From the NCBI GenBank assembly GCA_024224995.1, contig JAAENB010000962.1, forward strand, positions 1-5,800: a DNA stretch of 5,800 nucleotides, given 5' to 3'. The translations under genes and the position numbers were made by a program. Under the pieces are notes generated by a model, which saw nothing but the letters and a program-made list of their open reading frames with translations, was not told where the DNA came from and did not search any database. This document shows, one piece after another, positions 1 through 5,777 of this stretch. This DNA is from a bacterium (GTDB taxonomy: Bacteria; Spirochaetota; UBA4802; UBA5550). Numbering within the stretch: position 1 is the stretch's first letter; every line of letters starts with the position of its first letter.

Positions 1-192
1 CTCGTCCTCAAGGGGACTGAGCTGGTATTTAACAGTGCCGAACATCTTGTAATCAAAAGGATCGTTTTCCATAACCTTTTGGATAAGCAGTTCAACGAGA
101 CGACTGCGTGCAATTTTCATCGTTTTGGCGGAAGATTGCAGTAATACGAAATTTTCCAGAGTAATATTGAATGTAGTATAAACCAGGTGCAT
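1..192 (-). CDS. Probable ribbon-helix-helix (Arc/CopG-like) small protein, C-terminus cut by window edge
   Basis: Sixty-four codons are present, read from ATG at 192 to the window edge with no stop, so the protein is partial. The start is supported by AGGAGA at 199-204, six bases upstream. Residues 3-10 (LVYTTFNI) look like a beta strand. They are followed by a helix (about 12-25) and a second helix containing ARSRLVELLIQKVM at 28-41. This strand-helix-helix order, with the R-S-R-L-V turn and helix, matches the Arc/MetJ/CopG ribbon-helix-helix fold, whose dimers bind DNA through the strand. The remainder, about residues 45-64, is unfamiliar and may begin a second domain. The fold is inferred from pattern only and the target is unknown. 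It could be a self-regulating repressor, an antitoxin, or a spirochaete-type hypothetical protein. It lies downstream of the synthetase in the same direction, but 220 bases and a REP-like palindrome separate them, so it is probably a separate unit. Confidence 0.6.
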   Translation of the reverse strand, partial: MHLVYTTFNITLENFVLLQSSAKTMKIARSRLVELLIQKVMENDPFDYKMFGTVKYQLSPLEDE

Positions 193-373
193 AGCGATTC
201 TCCTGAAGTAAAAGTTTGGAGTAGAAACAAAACCCCTCATTAATAGGACGAATGGGAGAGCCTAAATATGAATTTTTTTTTTAAATCTCGCTATTTTTTT
301 TCAATTTTCCCCTTTGTAAAGGAATTCCGGCGATATCCGGCTAAAAAACGATTGAGGAGACGCTTAACTTAAT
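193..373. other. AT-rich spacer upstream of the ribbon-helix-helix gene
   Basis: No gene is visible here on either strand. The stretch contains two T-runs (273-282 and 294-301), the palindrome GGAATTCC at 321-328, and a short CCGG/CCGG inverted pair at 327-340. It must hold the leader, and probably the promoter, of the gene starting at 192. A TTTACA hexamer on the minus strand (315-320) could be a -35 box, but I cannot find a convincing -10 at normal spacing, so no promoter is called. Confidence 0.5.
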
Positions 374-402
374 GGCATTGGAGGCATGCCTCTCCCCTAC
401 AC
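374..402 (-). repeat. REP-like palindromic element, left copy
   Basis: The minus strand reads GTGTAGGGG (394-402), then A, then the perfect 12-bp palindrome GAGGCATGCCTC (381-392). An alternative arm pair is GGCAT at 374-378 with ATGCC at 386-390. A GTAGGGG head followed by a palindrome with a GCATGC core is the layout of the REP-like repeats scattered between genes in many bacterial genomes, often associated with RAYT/TnpA_REP transposases. The same 9-base head occurs on the same strand at 5747-5755. The element starts 11 bases past the synthetase stop codon, so it lies in the 3' untranslated region and could protect the 3' end of that mRNA. No transposase is present in the window. Confidence 0.6.
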
Positions 403-412
403 ATCAACCCGA

Positions 413-1807
413 TCACCTCTCCTTCCCTCTCCACTCCAAATACATACTAACCGCGGCAACAGCATCCTGAATAGTATAAAAAACCGGCAGCCCTGCTTCA
501 CGGAGCTGGGCATAGATGCGGATTCGTGTTTCTTCAATGGCAAGGCTGTCTTCCGTAAACCTGGCCAGGATAGGGATAATCGGTTTTTTTAATTCACGGT
601 AGGTATCAACAAGAACCTGGGCTCCGCTTTCAACCTGATCATTCTGGAATCTCGTTATAAAATCAAGAGAAAAATAAGGGATGATGATATCAATATTATC
701 ATCTTCATCCATTGCCTCCATGGTATGGGCCATGATAGAAAAATCAAAACCGGACTGGCCAAGATCAACAGGATTGGTGGTAAATGAATTCACTTCCATA
801 ATCCGTTCACTTATTTTATCCTGAGTCTTTTTATTCAGCTCCGGAAGCTGTAAGCCCTTCTTCACTGCAAGATCCGTAAACAGCACCGATGTTCCTCCCC
901 CGGCTCCGAGGAAACCAACTCTCGGTCCATGGGGGACTTTGGCGGCTGTTATGAGCATGGAAATATCAAGAAGCTGTTCAAAATAGTCAACCTCAATACA
1001 GCGGAACTGGGTCATTACCGATGACCAGATGTGGCCCTTTGTGGACATCGCGCCGGTGTGGCTGGCCGCGGCCCTGGCTCCCGCGTCAGTAACTCCGCCT
1101 TTTAAAATAACAACCGGTTTTTTGGGTGTTGCTTTTTTTAAGGTCTCAATAAATTTTTGCCCGTCCTTTATGTCTTCAATATAGGCCGCAATAACAGAAA
1201 CCGTATCGTCTTCGACAAAATAATTAATATAGTCTTCAACCCGTATATCCATCTGGTTCCCATAGGAAACGACCTTGTTTAGTTTCACATGCCGGGAATG
1301 AGCCATGCCCACGAAGTTACTCGTGACTCCGCCCGATTGTCCCATAAAGGCAACACCGCCTATATCTTCCCGGAACTCATTATAAAAAGTAATCCGCGAT
1401 TCGGTGCAAAGCACCCCGATGCAATTGGGTCCAACAATACAGGTTTCTCCTTCCCTGGCTTTCGTTATCATTGATTCTTCAATATGAGTATTTCCCATCT
1501 CTGAAAAGCCGGACGTAAAAAAATGGATAAATTTAATTTTTTTCCTCACCGCAGATTCTACGATCTCTACTGCCCGTTCAGCAGGAAGAGAAATAATCAG
1601 GAGGTCCACTCCATGGGGAAGATCGTCAATAGAAGGGTATGTTTTTACTCCCGCCACCTCTTCATAACGCGGGTTAACCGGGTAAATCTCTCCCTGGTAG
1701 CCCTTTTCCTGCAATAATTGAAAATAGGGAATTCTGCCTCCCCCGGTATTGGGAGACGCGCCAACTACAGCGACACTCTCGGGATAAAAAAGTCGTTTCA
1801 AGTCCAT
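413..1807 (-). CDS. ADP-forming acyl-CoA (acetate-CoA) ligase, alpha-subunit-type CoA-binding protein
   Basis: The 464-residue protein has the architecture of the alpha subunit of NDP-forming acyl-CoA synthetases, which interconvert acyl-CoA + ADP + Pi and acid + CoA + ATP in the cytoplasm. The N-terminus (MDLKRLFYPESVAVVGAS) starts a Rossmann-type CoA-binding domain, about 1-130. It continues with YPVNP at 42-46 and ends in GPNCIG at 126-131. A succinyl-CoA-ligase-like domain follows, with GQSGG at 156-160, SYGNQMD at 181-187, and ASHTGA at 248-253. By family comparison His250 in ASHTGA is the phosphorylated histidine. A second ligase-like domain spans about 295-455 (GFLGAGGGTS, TTNPVDLG). 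There is no ATP-grasp domain, and the length fits separate alpha subunits (about 460) rather than the roughly 700-residue fusions. A beta subunit is therefore expected elsewhere, since neither neighbour encodes one. The gene starts 5 bases after cutA. The acyl substrate cannot be read from the sequence. Confidence 0.88.
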   Translation of the reverse strand: MDLKRLFYPESVAVVGASPNTGGGRIPYFQLLQEKGYQGEIYPVNPRYEEVAGVKTYPSIDDLPHGVDLLIISLPAERAVEIVESAVRKKIKFIHFFTSGFSEMGNTHIEESMITKAREGETCIVGPNCIGVLCTESRITFYNEFREDIGGVAFMGQSGGVTSNFVGMAHSRHVKLNKVVSYGNQMDIRVEDYINYFVEDDTVSVIAAYIEDIKDGQKFIETLKKATPKKPVVILKGGVTDAGARAAASHTGAMSTKGHIWSSVMTQFRCIEVDYFEQLLDISMLITAAKVPHGPRVGFLGAGGGTSVLFTDLAVKKGLQLPELNKKTQDKISERIMEVNSFTTNPVDLGQSGFDFSIMAHTMEAMDEDDNIDIIIPYFSLDFITRFQNDQVESGAQVLVDTYRELKKPIIPILARFTEDSLAIEETRIRIYAQLREAGLPVFYTIQDAVAAVSMYLEWRGKER

Positions 1808-1812
1808 TTATT

Positions 1813-2136
1813 TTAGCGCTCCTTTGTATTGTCACTAATCCACTGTAAATAAGGAGCGTGTCCTGCTTCTATGGGAAGCTGAATGACCTCAGGCACTTCA
1901 TAACTATGAACCGATATAATAGCTTCACGCACCTTTTCAAAAAGAGATTTCCGGGTTTTAATTATACAGAGAAATTCCGGCTCATCACAAACCTCTCCTT
2001 TCCAGGTATAGAGCGAGGTGATTCCGTCAACTATATTCAAACAGGGAGCAAGCTTCTCCTGTAAAAGCTTCTCGGCAATTTTCCTTCCCTCTTCTTTTGA
2101 AGAAACAGTACAAAAAATAACACAATATTCGTTCAT
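1813..2136 (-). CDS. cutA: CutA divalent-cation tolerance family protein
   Basis: The 107-residue protein matches the small CutA1 family (usually about 100-115 residues), which forms very stable trimers with a PII-like ferredoxin fold. Recognisable family blocks are VIFCTVSSKEEGRKIAEKLL (6-25), APCLNIVDGITSLYTWKGEV (30-49, with conserved Cys32 and Trp45), and HSYEVPEVIQLPI (77-89) followed by YLQWI (96-100). No signal peptide or membrane segment is visible, so it should be cytoplasmic. E. coli cutA mutants were linked to copper sensitivity, but the biochemical role is unsettled and nothing nearby concerns metals. AAAGGAG at 2145-2151 lies 8 bases before the ATG. The gene begins 24 bases after the glucosidase stop and ends 5 bases before the synthetase, so it is the middle gene of an apparent operon. 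Confidence 0.95.
   Translation of the reverse strand: MNEYCVIFCTVSSKEEGRKIAEKLLQEKLAPCLNIVDGITSLYTWKGEVCDEPEFLCIIKTRKSLFEKVREAIISVHSYEVPEVIQLPIEAGHAPYLQWISDNTKER
1819..1825 (-). promoter_or_regulatory. Ribosome binding site of the synthetase, inside cutA
   Basis: AAAGGAG lies 11 bases before the synthetase ATG, which is slightly long spacing, and within the Lys-Glu codons at the end of cutA. A ribosome terminating on cutA would stop just beyond this site and immediately before the next start codon, so translational coupling of the two genes is likely. The site also supports the chosen start. Confidence 0.7.
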
Positions 2137-2160
2137 GGGATTGACTCCTTTAAACAGCGA

Positions 2161-3822
2161 TTATATAGATAGATAAAAAATTGTGTGGTTTCTGTCAAGA
2201 AGTAAGTTTGAAGTTAAAGACTCCAACACCAGTACCTCAAAGCCTACAAGCCTCAACTCCGCGTCAATCCTCTCTCCTGCTGCTCTATGGGTACCAAATA
2301 AAACCACCCACTTCTCCGGATCTTCCAGCCTGCACATTCGGGCCTTTCGGGAAAAATTCAGGCCGATAAAAATCTCTCCCGAGTCCCCTCTGCGAAAATA
2401 AGAAAGCACATCTTTGTCCGAAGCAGCCATACGGAAACCTCCGCTATGCAGGGCTTCATGCTCTCGCCGGAGGGCCATAAGCTGCCGGTAAAAATTCAAA
2501 AGCGAGTCTTCATCCCGTTCCTGTAACTCCACATTAACCGTTCTATAATCACTGTTAACCGGCAGCCAGGGCTTGCTGCTATTTCCTCTATTTATAGAAG
2601 AAAACCCCGCGTATTCACTATCATCCCACTGCATAGGAGTTCGCTGGGGGTCTCTTCCCGGGTGAAACGGCCAGTATTTTTTCCCTACGGGATCAACCAG
2701 GTCCTTCTTTCCAATCTTCCCGTCTCTCATGCCAATCTCATCGCCATAATACAAAAAGGGCGTTCCGCGCTGCGTAAGGATCATGGCCGCAAGAATCCGT
2801 GCTTTTTCAATTGATCCTTTTGCAAGGCGGGACATGGACCGGACCTGGTCATGATTCGACAGCACATGACAGGGCCAGCCCTTTTCCGGAATGGATCCGT
2901 ACCAGCGCGAGAGCAGCTTTCTAAAATCGGCTGCCTTAAACTTCGCGTAAACCGGAGAAAAATCGAATGCCAGGTGGAGCTCATCTTCTCCGTCCCCGAG
3001 ATAACTGGCGGTTATTCCCGGCTCCATCCTGCCTTCATTGGGATAGATCTCTCCCACCAGCATGGTCTCGCCAAACTCATCCATCAGGGTACGGAACTCC
3101 TTTAAAATATCATGGGTCTCGGGCTGGTTGCGGTCGTAGTTATGCCATTGCATATCGTGCCGCCGGGGATATCCCGCGAAATTAGCATAGGGATTATTGC
3201 GGAACTCCCGGTCTTTTATTATATAATTAATAACATCCAGCCGGAACCCGTCTACTCCCAGGTTTAGCCAAAAACGAATATCGTCAAACACTGCCTGCTT
3301 TACTTCCGGGTTGCGCCAGTTCAAATCGGGCTGTTCTTTAAGAAAGAGATGCAGGTAATACTGCTCTGTGGTTTTGTCCCATTCCCAGGCTCCGCCGCCA
3401 AAGGCTGCCATCCAGTTATTTTTTTTATCGGCCCAGATGTACCAGTCCCGTTTGGGATTATCCCGGGAAGAGCGGGATTCCAAAAACCAGGGATGAAGAG
3501 ACGAGGTATGATTCAAGACCAGGTCCATTATTATTCGAATTCCCCTGGCATGGGCCTCCGAAACCAGGCGCTTAAAATCGTCCATTGTTCCAAATGCAGG
3601 ATCAATAACCCGGTAATTGCTTATATCATACCCAAAATCGAACATTGGCGACTCATAGATTGGAGAAAGCCAGATTCCGTTTACTCCCAGGTCTTGAAGA
3701 TAATCGAGCTTTTCTATTATGCCGGGTATATCTCCTATGCCGTCGCCGTTTGAGTCGTTAAAGCTCCGGGGATAAATTTGATAGATGATTCCGGTTTTCC
3801 ACCAGGGGTGGTTTTTGGTCAT
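2161..3822 (-). CDS. GH13 alpha-glucosidase, oligo-1,6-glucosidase type
   Basis: The 553-residue protein is a cytoplasmic (no signal peptide) glycoside hydrolase family 13 enzyme that releases glucose from the non-reducing ends of short alpha-glucans. Family landmarks appear in order. The calcium loop is DSNGDGIGD (23-31). Region I is DLVLNH (100-105), and QPDLN (164-168) is the region V signature of the oligo-1,6-glucosidase group. GFRLDVIN (192-199) carries the nucleophile Asp196, LVGEIYP (255-261) the acid/base Glu258, and LSNHD (321-325) the transition-state Asp325. The product-end loop DPVGKKYWPFHPGRD...RTPMQW is also typical. Val197 after the nucleophile is the residue found in isomaltases, while Thr or Ala is common in maltases, so alpha-1,6 activity is plausible. 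GGAGG at 3833-3837 supports the start. Residues 535-553, after the usual FEVLVLE ending, form an apparent non-homologous tail that begins exactly on a heptamer-repeat remnant. Trehalulose or sucrose activity cannot be excluded. Confidence 0.93.
   Translation of the reverse strand: MTKNHPWWKTGIIYQIYPRSFNDSNGDGIGDIPGIIEKLDYLQDLGVNGIWLSPIYESPMFDFGYDISNYRVIDPAFGTMDDFKRLVSEAHARGIRIIMDLVLNHTSSLHPWFLESRSSRDNPKRDWYIWADKKNNWMAAFGGGAWEWDKTTEQYYLHLFLKEQPDLNWRNPEVKQAVFDDIRFWLNLGVDGFRLDVINYIIKDREFRNNPYANFAGYPRRHDMQWHNYDRNQPETHDILKEFRTLMDEFGETMLVGEIYPNEGRMEPGITASYLGDGEDELHLAFDFSPVYAKFKAADFRKLLSRWYGSIPEKGWPCHVLSNHDQVRSMSRLAKGSIEKARILAAMILTQRGTPFLYYGDEIGMRDGKIGKKDLVDPVGKKYWPFHPGRDPQRTPMQWDDSEYAGFSSINRGNSSKPWLPVNSDYRTVNVELQERDEDSLLNFYRQLMALRREHEALHSGGFRMAASDKDVLSYFRRGDSGEIFIGLNFSRKARMCRLEDPEKWVVLFGTHRAAGERIDAELRLVGFEVLVLESLTSNLLLDRNHTIFYLSI
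2206..2219 (-). repeat. Two-unit heptamer remnant in the 3' end of the glucosidase gene
   Basis: The minus strand reads CTTTAAC TTCAAAC, matching 12 of 14 bases with CTTAAAC TTCGAAC in the five-unit array at 3847-3881. It encodes LTSN (536-539) and lies directly after the glucosidase residue where homology normally ends. The match is short, so chance similarity remains possible. Confidence 0.4.
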
Positions 3823-3846
3823 GGTGTTTTTTCCTCCGAAATAAAA

Positions 3847-3881
3847 GTTTGAGGTTCGAGGTTTGAGGTTCGAAGTTTAAG
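3847..3881 (-). repeat. Five-unit tandem 7-bp repeat in the glucosidase leader
   Basis: On the plus strand the units are GTTTGAG, GTTCGAG, GTTTGAG, GTTCGAA and GTTTAAG. The first three full units alternate T and C at position 4, giving a 14-bp superperiod. The array lies between the promoter-like hexamers and the GGAGG of the glucosidase, so most of it would be transcribed in the 5' leader. Degenerate heptamer arrays of this AACCTCA/AACTTCG type recur between genes in several bacterial genomes. That statement is from memory, and their function is not established. Confidence 0.75.
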
Positions 3882-3909
3882 AATCTATCAAGGGCCGGAC
3901 TTATGTAAA
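3882..3909 (-). promoter_or_regulatory. Possible sigma-70-type promoter of the glucosidase-cutA-synthetase unit
   Basis: On the minus strand TTTACA (3904-3909, five of six consensus bases) is followed after 16 bases by TAGATT (3882-3887, four of six). Transcription would start near 3875, inside the heptamer array, leaving a leader of about 50 bases. The position between the upstream hairpin and the glucosidase start is sensible, but the match is only moderate. Confidence 0.4.
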
Positions 3910-3925
3910 GTATAAAAATTCCGGA

Positions 3926-3956
3926 TTTCGTCCCCCCAAAAATCAGAGGGACGAAA
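3926..3956 (-). terminator. Hairpin terminator after the lipoprotein gene
   Basis: A perfect 9-bp stem, TTTCGTCCC (3926-3934) with GGGACGAAA (3948-3956), encloses a 13-base loop and starts 19 bases after the lipoprotein stop. On the minus strand a T-run (complement of 3914-3918) follows only after a 7-base gap. It is therefore an imperfect intrinsic terminator, though well placed to separate the lipoprotein transcript from the glucosidase unit. Confidence 0.55.
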
Positions 3957-3975
3957 AACATCTATTTTGCGCGTT

Positions 3976-5388
3976 TTAATTACAAACCGTTGTACAACTC
4001 ACATCAGTAGAGCCTGTACCGGTGCAGTCCTGGGTGCAAACCGGGTCCGACTGATTATCGACATTATAACTCAGCTGACCGTTAACGGACCCGTCAATAA
4101 TAAGTTTTTCCCAGTTAAAAACGGGGGTGCTGTAATCAAAAATGGTTTTGGAAAACAGAACCATTTTAATTCCAAGATCCAGTTCCACCCCGCCGTACAG
4201 CGCCCAGTCCAGGTTCCCGGACAGTTCCCCGCTTGCCGTAGTATAGGGATCTCCACCGCCGCTGGCCTGAGACGCCACATCCATTGAACCGGAGAGTTCT
4301 CCATCTGCAGTCAGTTTTCCGTATCCTTTGAGAAAAAGATAGGGACCAAGAATATCATAAAACAGGAGCTCAATCTGTGGACCGGCATATACCCGGAGCG
4401 AAGCAGCTCCTTTAAGCTCATCCACCGTAAGGCCCAGACCAAATGAAAATTCATTGATAGTGCTCCACTCATCGTTCTCATAGATCAACCCGGTCTCAAG
4501 AGTAATCTCTTCAGAGATATTGGCAACAACAGCTTCAACCGACATCTCTCCATTAATTCCTATTTTAATAATCAACGTTGGCGTAATTATAATAGGAAAT
4601 CCGCCTATGGGAATAATAATAGGATTAAACTTAACCGTTGCTACATCCCAGCACTTATCGAAATTAAAAACCGAGGCGTCAACAGCGTCACCGGAACTGA
4701 TCTGTACTTTAGCTGTTTGTTTCGTTGTATTTTTGTACAGGAATTTTTTGACTTTGAATAACTTAACATCAAGGTCAAATTCAAAATCGGAATCCAGGGT
4801 AATTTCACCGCTCGCCGTGATCTGATCATTCGTGGTTTCTTCATTGTCATCGGCGTCATGAATTACGGCGTTATTAAAATTAATAACAAGAGGCGGTAAA
4901 TCGAGCTGTCCCTTTCTGCCGGACGCGGCTCCGGAAAGAGAAACGCCATCCATCATGGGCTGGAACGAAGCCACTTGAGTTTCGCTTACTTTTTTGTCTA
5001 TGGCAATAGAGCAGTCTTCAATAGCGGCATCGAGCGTGGTTTTCTTTGTTTCCAGCACCACAAAACCGCCGGAGCTGTTTACCGAAACAACTTCCCTGAG
5101 AAATCCGGCCGGCGCTGCGGCAACTGGTGAACCTACAATAATAGCGCCGTTCCCCAGCAAGGCCAGCTCATTTGTTGAGCCGCTAAAAGAAATAAACTCC
5201 GCGCCGTCTACCGATTCCACTGCTGAAAGAAGAGACATGGACTCATTGGAAAGCACAACAGTCTGTTCTGCCGGGTTTACATACCCGGAATCAGCAGATC
5301 CGTCGTCATTGGAACCTCCAAAACAGGAACCAAACCCAACAATAACAAGCAACGATAAAAAGATTAGTGATTGTCGTAAAAAAAACAT
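3976..5388 (-). CDS. Predicted lipoprotein of unknown function with cysteine-rich C-terminus
   Basis: The 470-residue protein begins with a short charged end, a hydrophobic stretch (8-19) and FGSC (19-22). This is a relaxed lipobox, so Cys22 is probably lipidated and the protein anchored outside the cytoplasmic membrane. An acidic Gly/Ser linker follows. Residues about 60-135 (ISFSGSTNELALLGNGAIIVGS, APAGFLREVVSV) resemble a small beta domain I remember from other bacterial secreted proteins. Residues about 185-440 are beta-rich. They include the hydrophobic run NPIIIPIGGFPIIITPTLIIKIGI (255-278), then YENDEWSTINEFS and YAGPQIELLFYDILGPYLFLKGYG, and recall conserved secreted hypothetical proteins. 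I can name no family. The last 20 residues hold two CxxxC pairs (451/455, 465/469), which could form disulfides. Other cysteines are 126 and 246. AGGAGG ends four bases before the ATG. No partner gene is adjacent, so it appears to be monocistronic. A surface or structural role is a guess. Confidence 0.85.
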   Translation of the reverse strand: MFFLRQSLIFLSLLVIVGFGSCFGGSNDDGSADSGYVNPAEQTVVLSNESMSLLSAVESVDGAEFISFSGSTNELALLGNGAIIVGSPVAAAPAGFLREVVSVNSSGGFVVLETKKTTLDAAIEDCSIAIDKKVSETQVASFQPMMDGVSLSGAASGRKGQLDLPPLVINFNNAVIHDADDNEETTNDQITASGEITLDSDFEFDLDVKLFKVKKFLYKNTTKQTAKVQISSGDAVDASVFNFDKCWDVATVKFNPIIIPIGGFPIIITPTLIIKIGINGEMSVEAVVANISEEITLETGLIYENDEWSTINEFSFGLGLTVDELKGAASLRVYAGPQIELLFYDILGPYLFLKGYGKLTADGELSGSMDVASQASGGGDPYTTASGELSGNLDWALYGGVELDLGIKMVLFSKTIFDYSTPVFNWEKLIIDGSVNGQLSYNVDNQSDPVCTQDCTGTGSTDVSCTTVCN

Positions 5389-5539
5389 ACTTCCTCCTAT
5401 AATAAATTATTTATGTTTTTACAGGATTTACGACTACCACGATTTCAGTATTGACCCACCCCCTGAACCAATTTATACACCTATACTACAGATTGAATAA
5501 AATGTACATAAAAAAATTATAAATTTTAAATATTTTGTT

Positions 5540-5567
5540 AAAAAAAAGCAAAATCCTGCTTCGCAGG
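5540..5567 (-). terminator. Terminator-like hairpin for a minus-strand unit to the right
   Basis: CCTGC (5555-5559) and GCAGG (5563-5567) form a 5-bp stem with a 3-base loop. On the minus strand it is followed by ATTTTGC and a run of eight T (5540-5547). The extra seven bases before the T-run make it weaker than a classic intrinsic terminator. It would end a transcript entering from beyond 5800 and isolate the lipoprotein promoter. It may alternatively be another palindromic repeat, since outer AGC/GCT arms (5547-5549, 5574-5576) also pair. Confidence 0.45.
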
Positions 5568-5600
5568 GTCAGGTGCTCTCAAGAAACTCTTTTTTAAATA

Positions 5601-5658
5601 GGGCTGGTTTCCGGGAAGAGAGACGTTGCATGCAACGTCTTTACGGGTTGGTTTCCGG
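5601..5658 (+). repeat. 14-bp direct repeat flanking the 20-bp palindrome
   Basis: GGGCTGGTTTCCGG (5601-5614) recurs as GGGTTGGTTTCCGG (5645-5658), with one mismatch and a 44-base offset. The two copies bracket the palindrome at 5621-5640. This could reflect local duplication, or be part of a composite repeat. Confidence 0.6.
5621..5640 (-). repeat. Perfect 20-bp palindrome, REP-like
   Basis: AGACGTTGCA is followed directly by its exact reverse complement. On the minus strand it is preceded by GTAA, giving a GTAAAGACG head. This closely resembles the widespread intergenic repeat with GTAGAGACG head, TTGCATGCAA centre and CGTCTCTAC tail, here with a degenerate outer stem. The GCATGC core is shared with the left copy at 381-392. 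Confidence 0.75.
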
Positions 5659-5707
5659 AGATTTGTCCCGGGTCAACACCACAGAGGGGGAATCCCAAAT
5701 AAACACC

Positions 5708-5753
5708 GTGAGGGCACGGCGCGATGCAGCGGATCATCCGCCCGTGCCCCTAC
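5708..5753 (-). repeat. REP-like imperfect hairpin with GTAGGGGCACGG head
   Basis: The stem pairs GGGCACGG (5712-5719) with CCGTGCCC (5742-5749), and extends outward past a mismatch through GTG/TAC. Between the arms lies a second palindrome, GCGGAT-C-ATCCGC (5729-5741). Read on the minus strand it starts GTGTAGGGG, the same nine bases as the element at 374-402. It is probably a REP family member. Confidence 0.7.
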
Positions 5754-5764
5754 ACGTACCGAAT

Positions 5765-5777
5765 CCCCTCGCAGGGG
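5765..5777. repeat. Short CCCCT/AGGGG hairpin
   Basis: CCCCT (5765-5769) and AGGGG (5773-5777) surround a CGC loop, 9 bases beyond the larger REP-like hairpin. There is no T-run, so it is not a terminator on its own. It may be the edge of a repeat cluster that continues past the window. Confidence 0.45.

Noticed and set aside
327..340. CCGG/CCGG inverted pair as a terminator after the synthetase
   Set aside because: The stem is only 4 bp, and on the minus strand the T-run comes before the hairpin rather than after it.
1813..2136. Copper-resistance operon centred on CutA
   Set aside because: There is no metal transporter, chaperone or metal-sensing regulator nearby, and the cutA-copper link is itself weakly supported.
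3349..3753. 134-codon open frame on the plus strand
   Set aside because: It lies wholly inside the GH13 gene, whose catalytic motifs are intact on the minus strand. It has no recognisable motif, so it is a shadow frame.
3847..3881. CRISPR-like array
   Set aside because: The units are 7 bp and contiguous, with no spacers, and no cas gene is visible.
3758..3961. 67-codon minus-strand frame ending over the glucosidase start
   Set aside because: Its translation FEPQTSNLKL is simply the heptamer repeat read as protein, and it overlaps the well-supported glucosidase start.
3823..3975. Riboswitch in the glucosidase leader
   Set aside because: The likely leader is only about 50 bases and mostly heptamer repeat. 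The only strong hairpin lies upstream of the proposed promoter and fits a terminator.
4994..5500. 168-codon open frame on the plus strand
   Set aside because: It overlaps the signal peptide and N-terminal half of the lipoprotein gene, is Ser/Thr/Pro-rich as antisense frames often are, and has no ribosome binding site that I can see.
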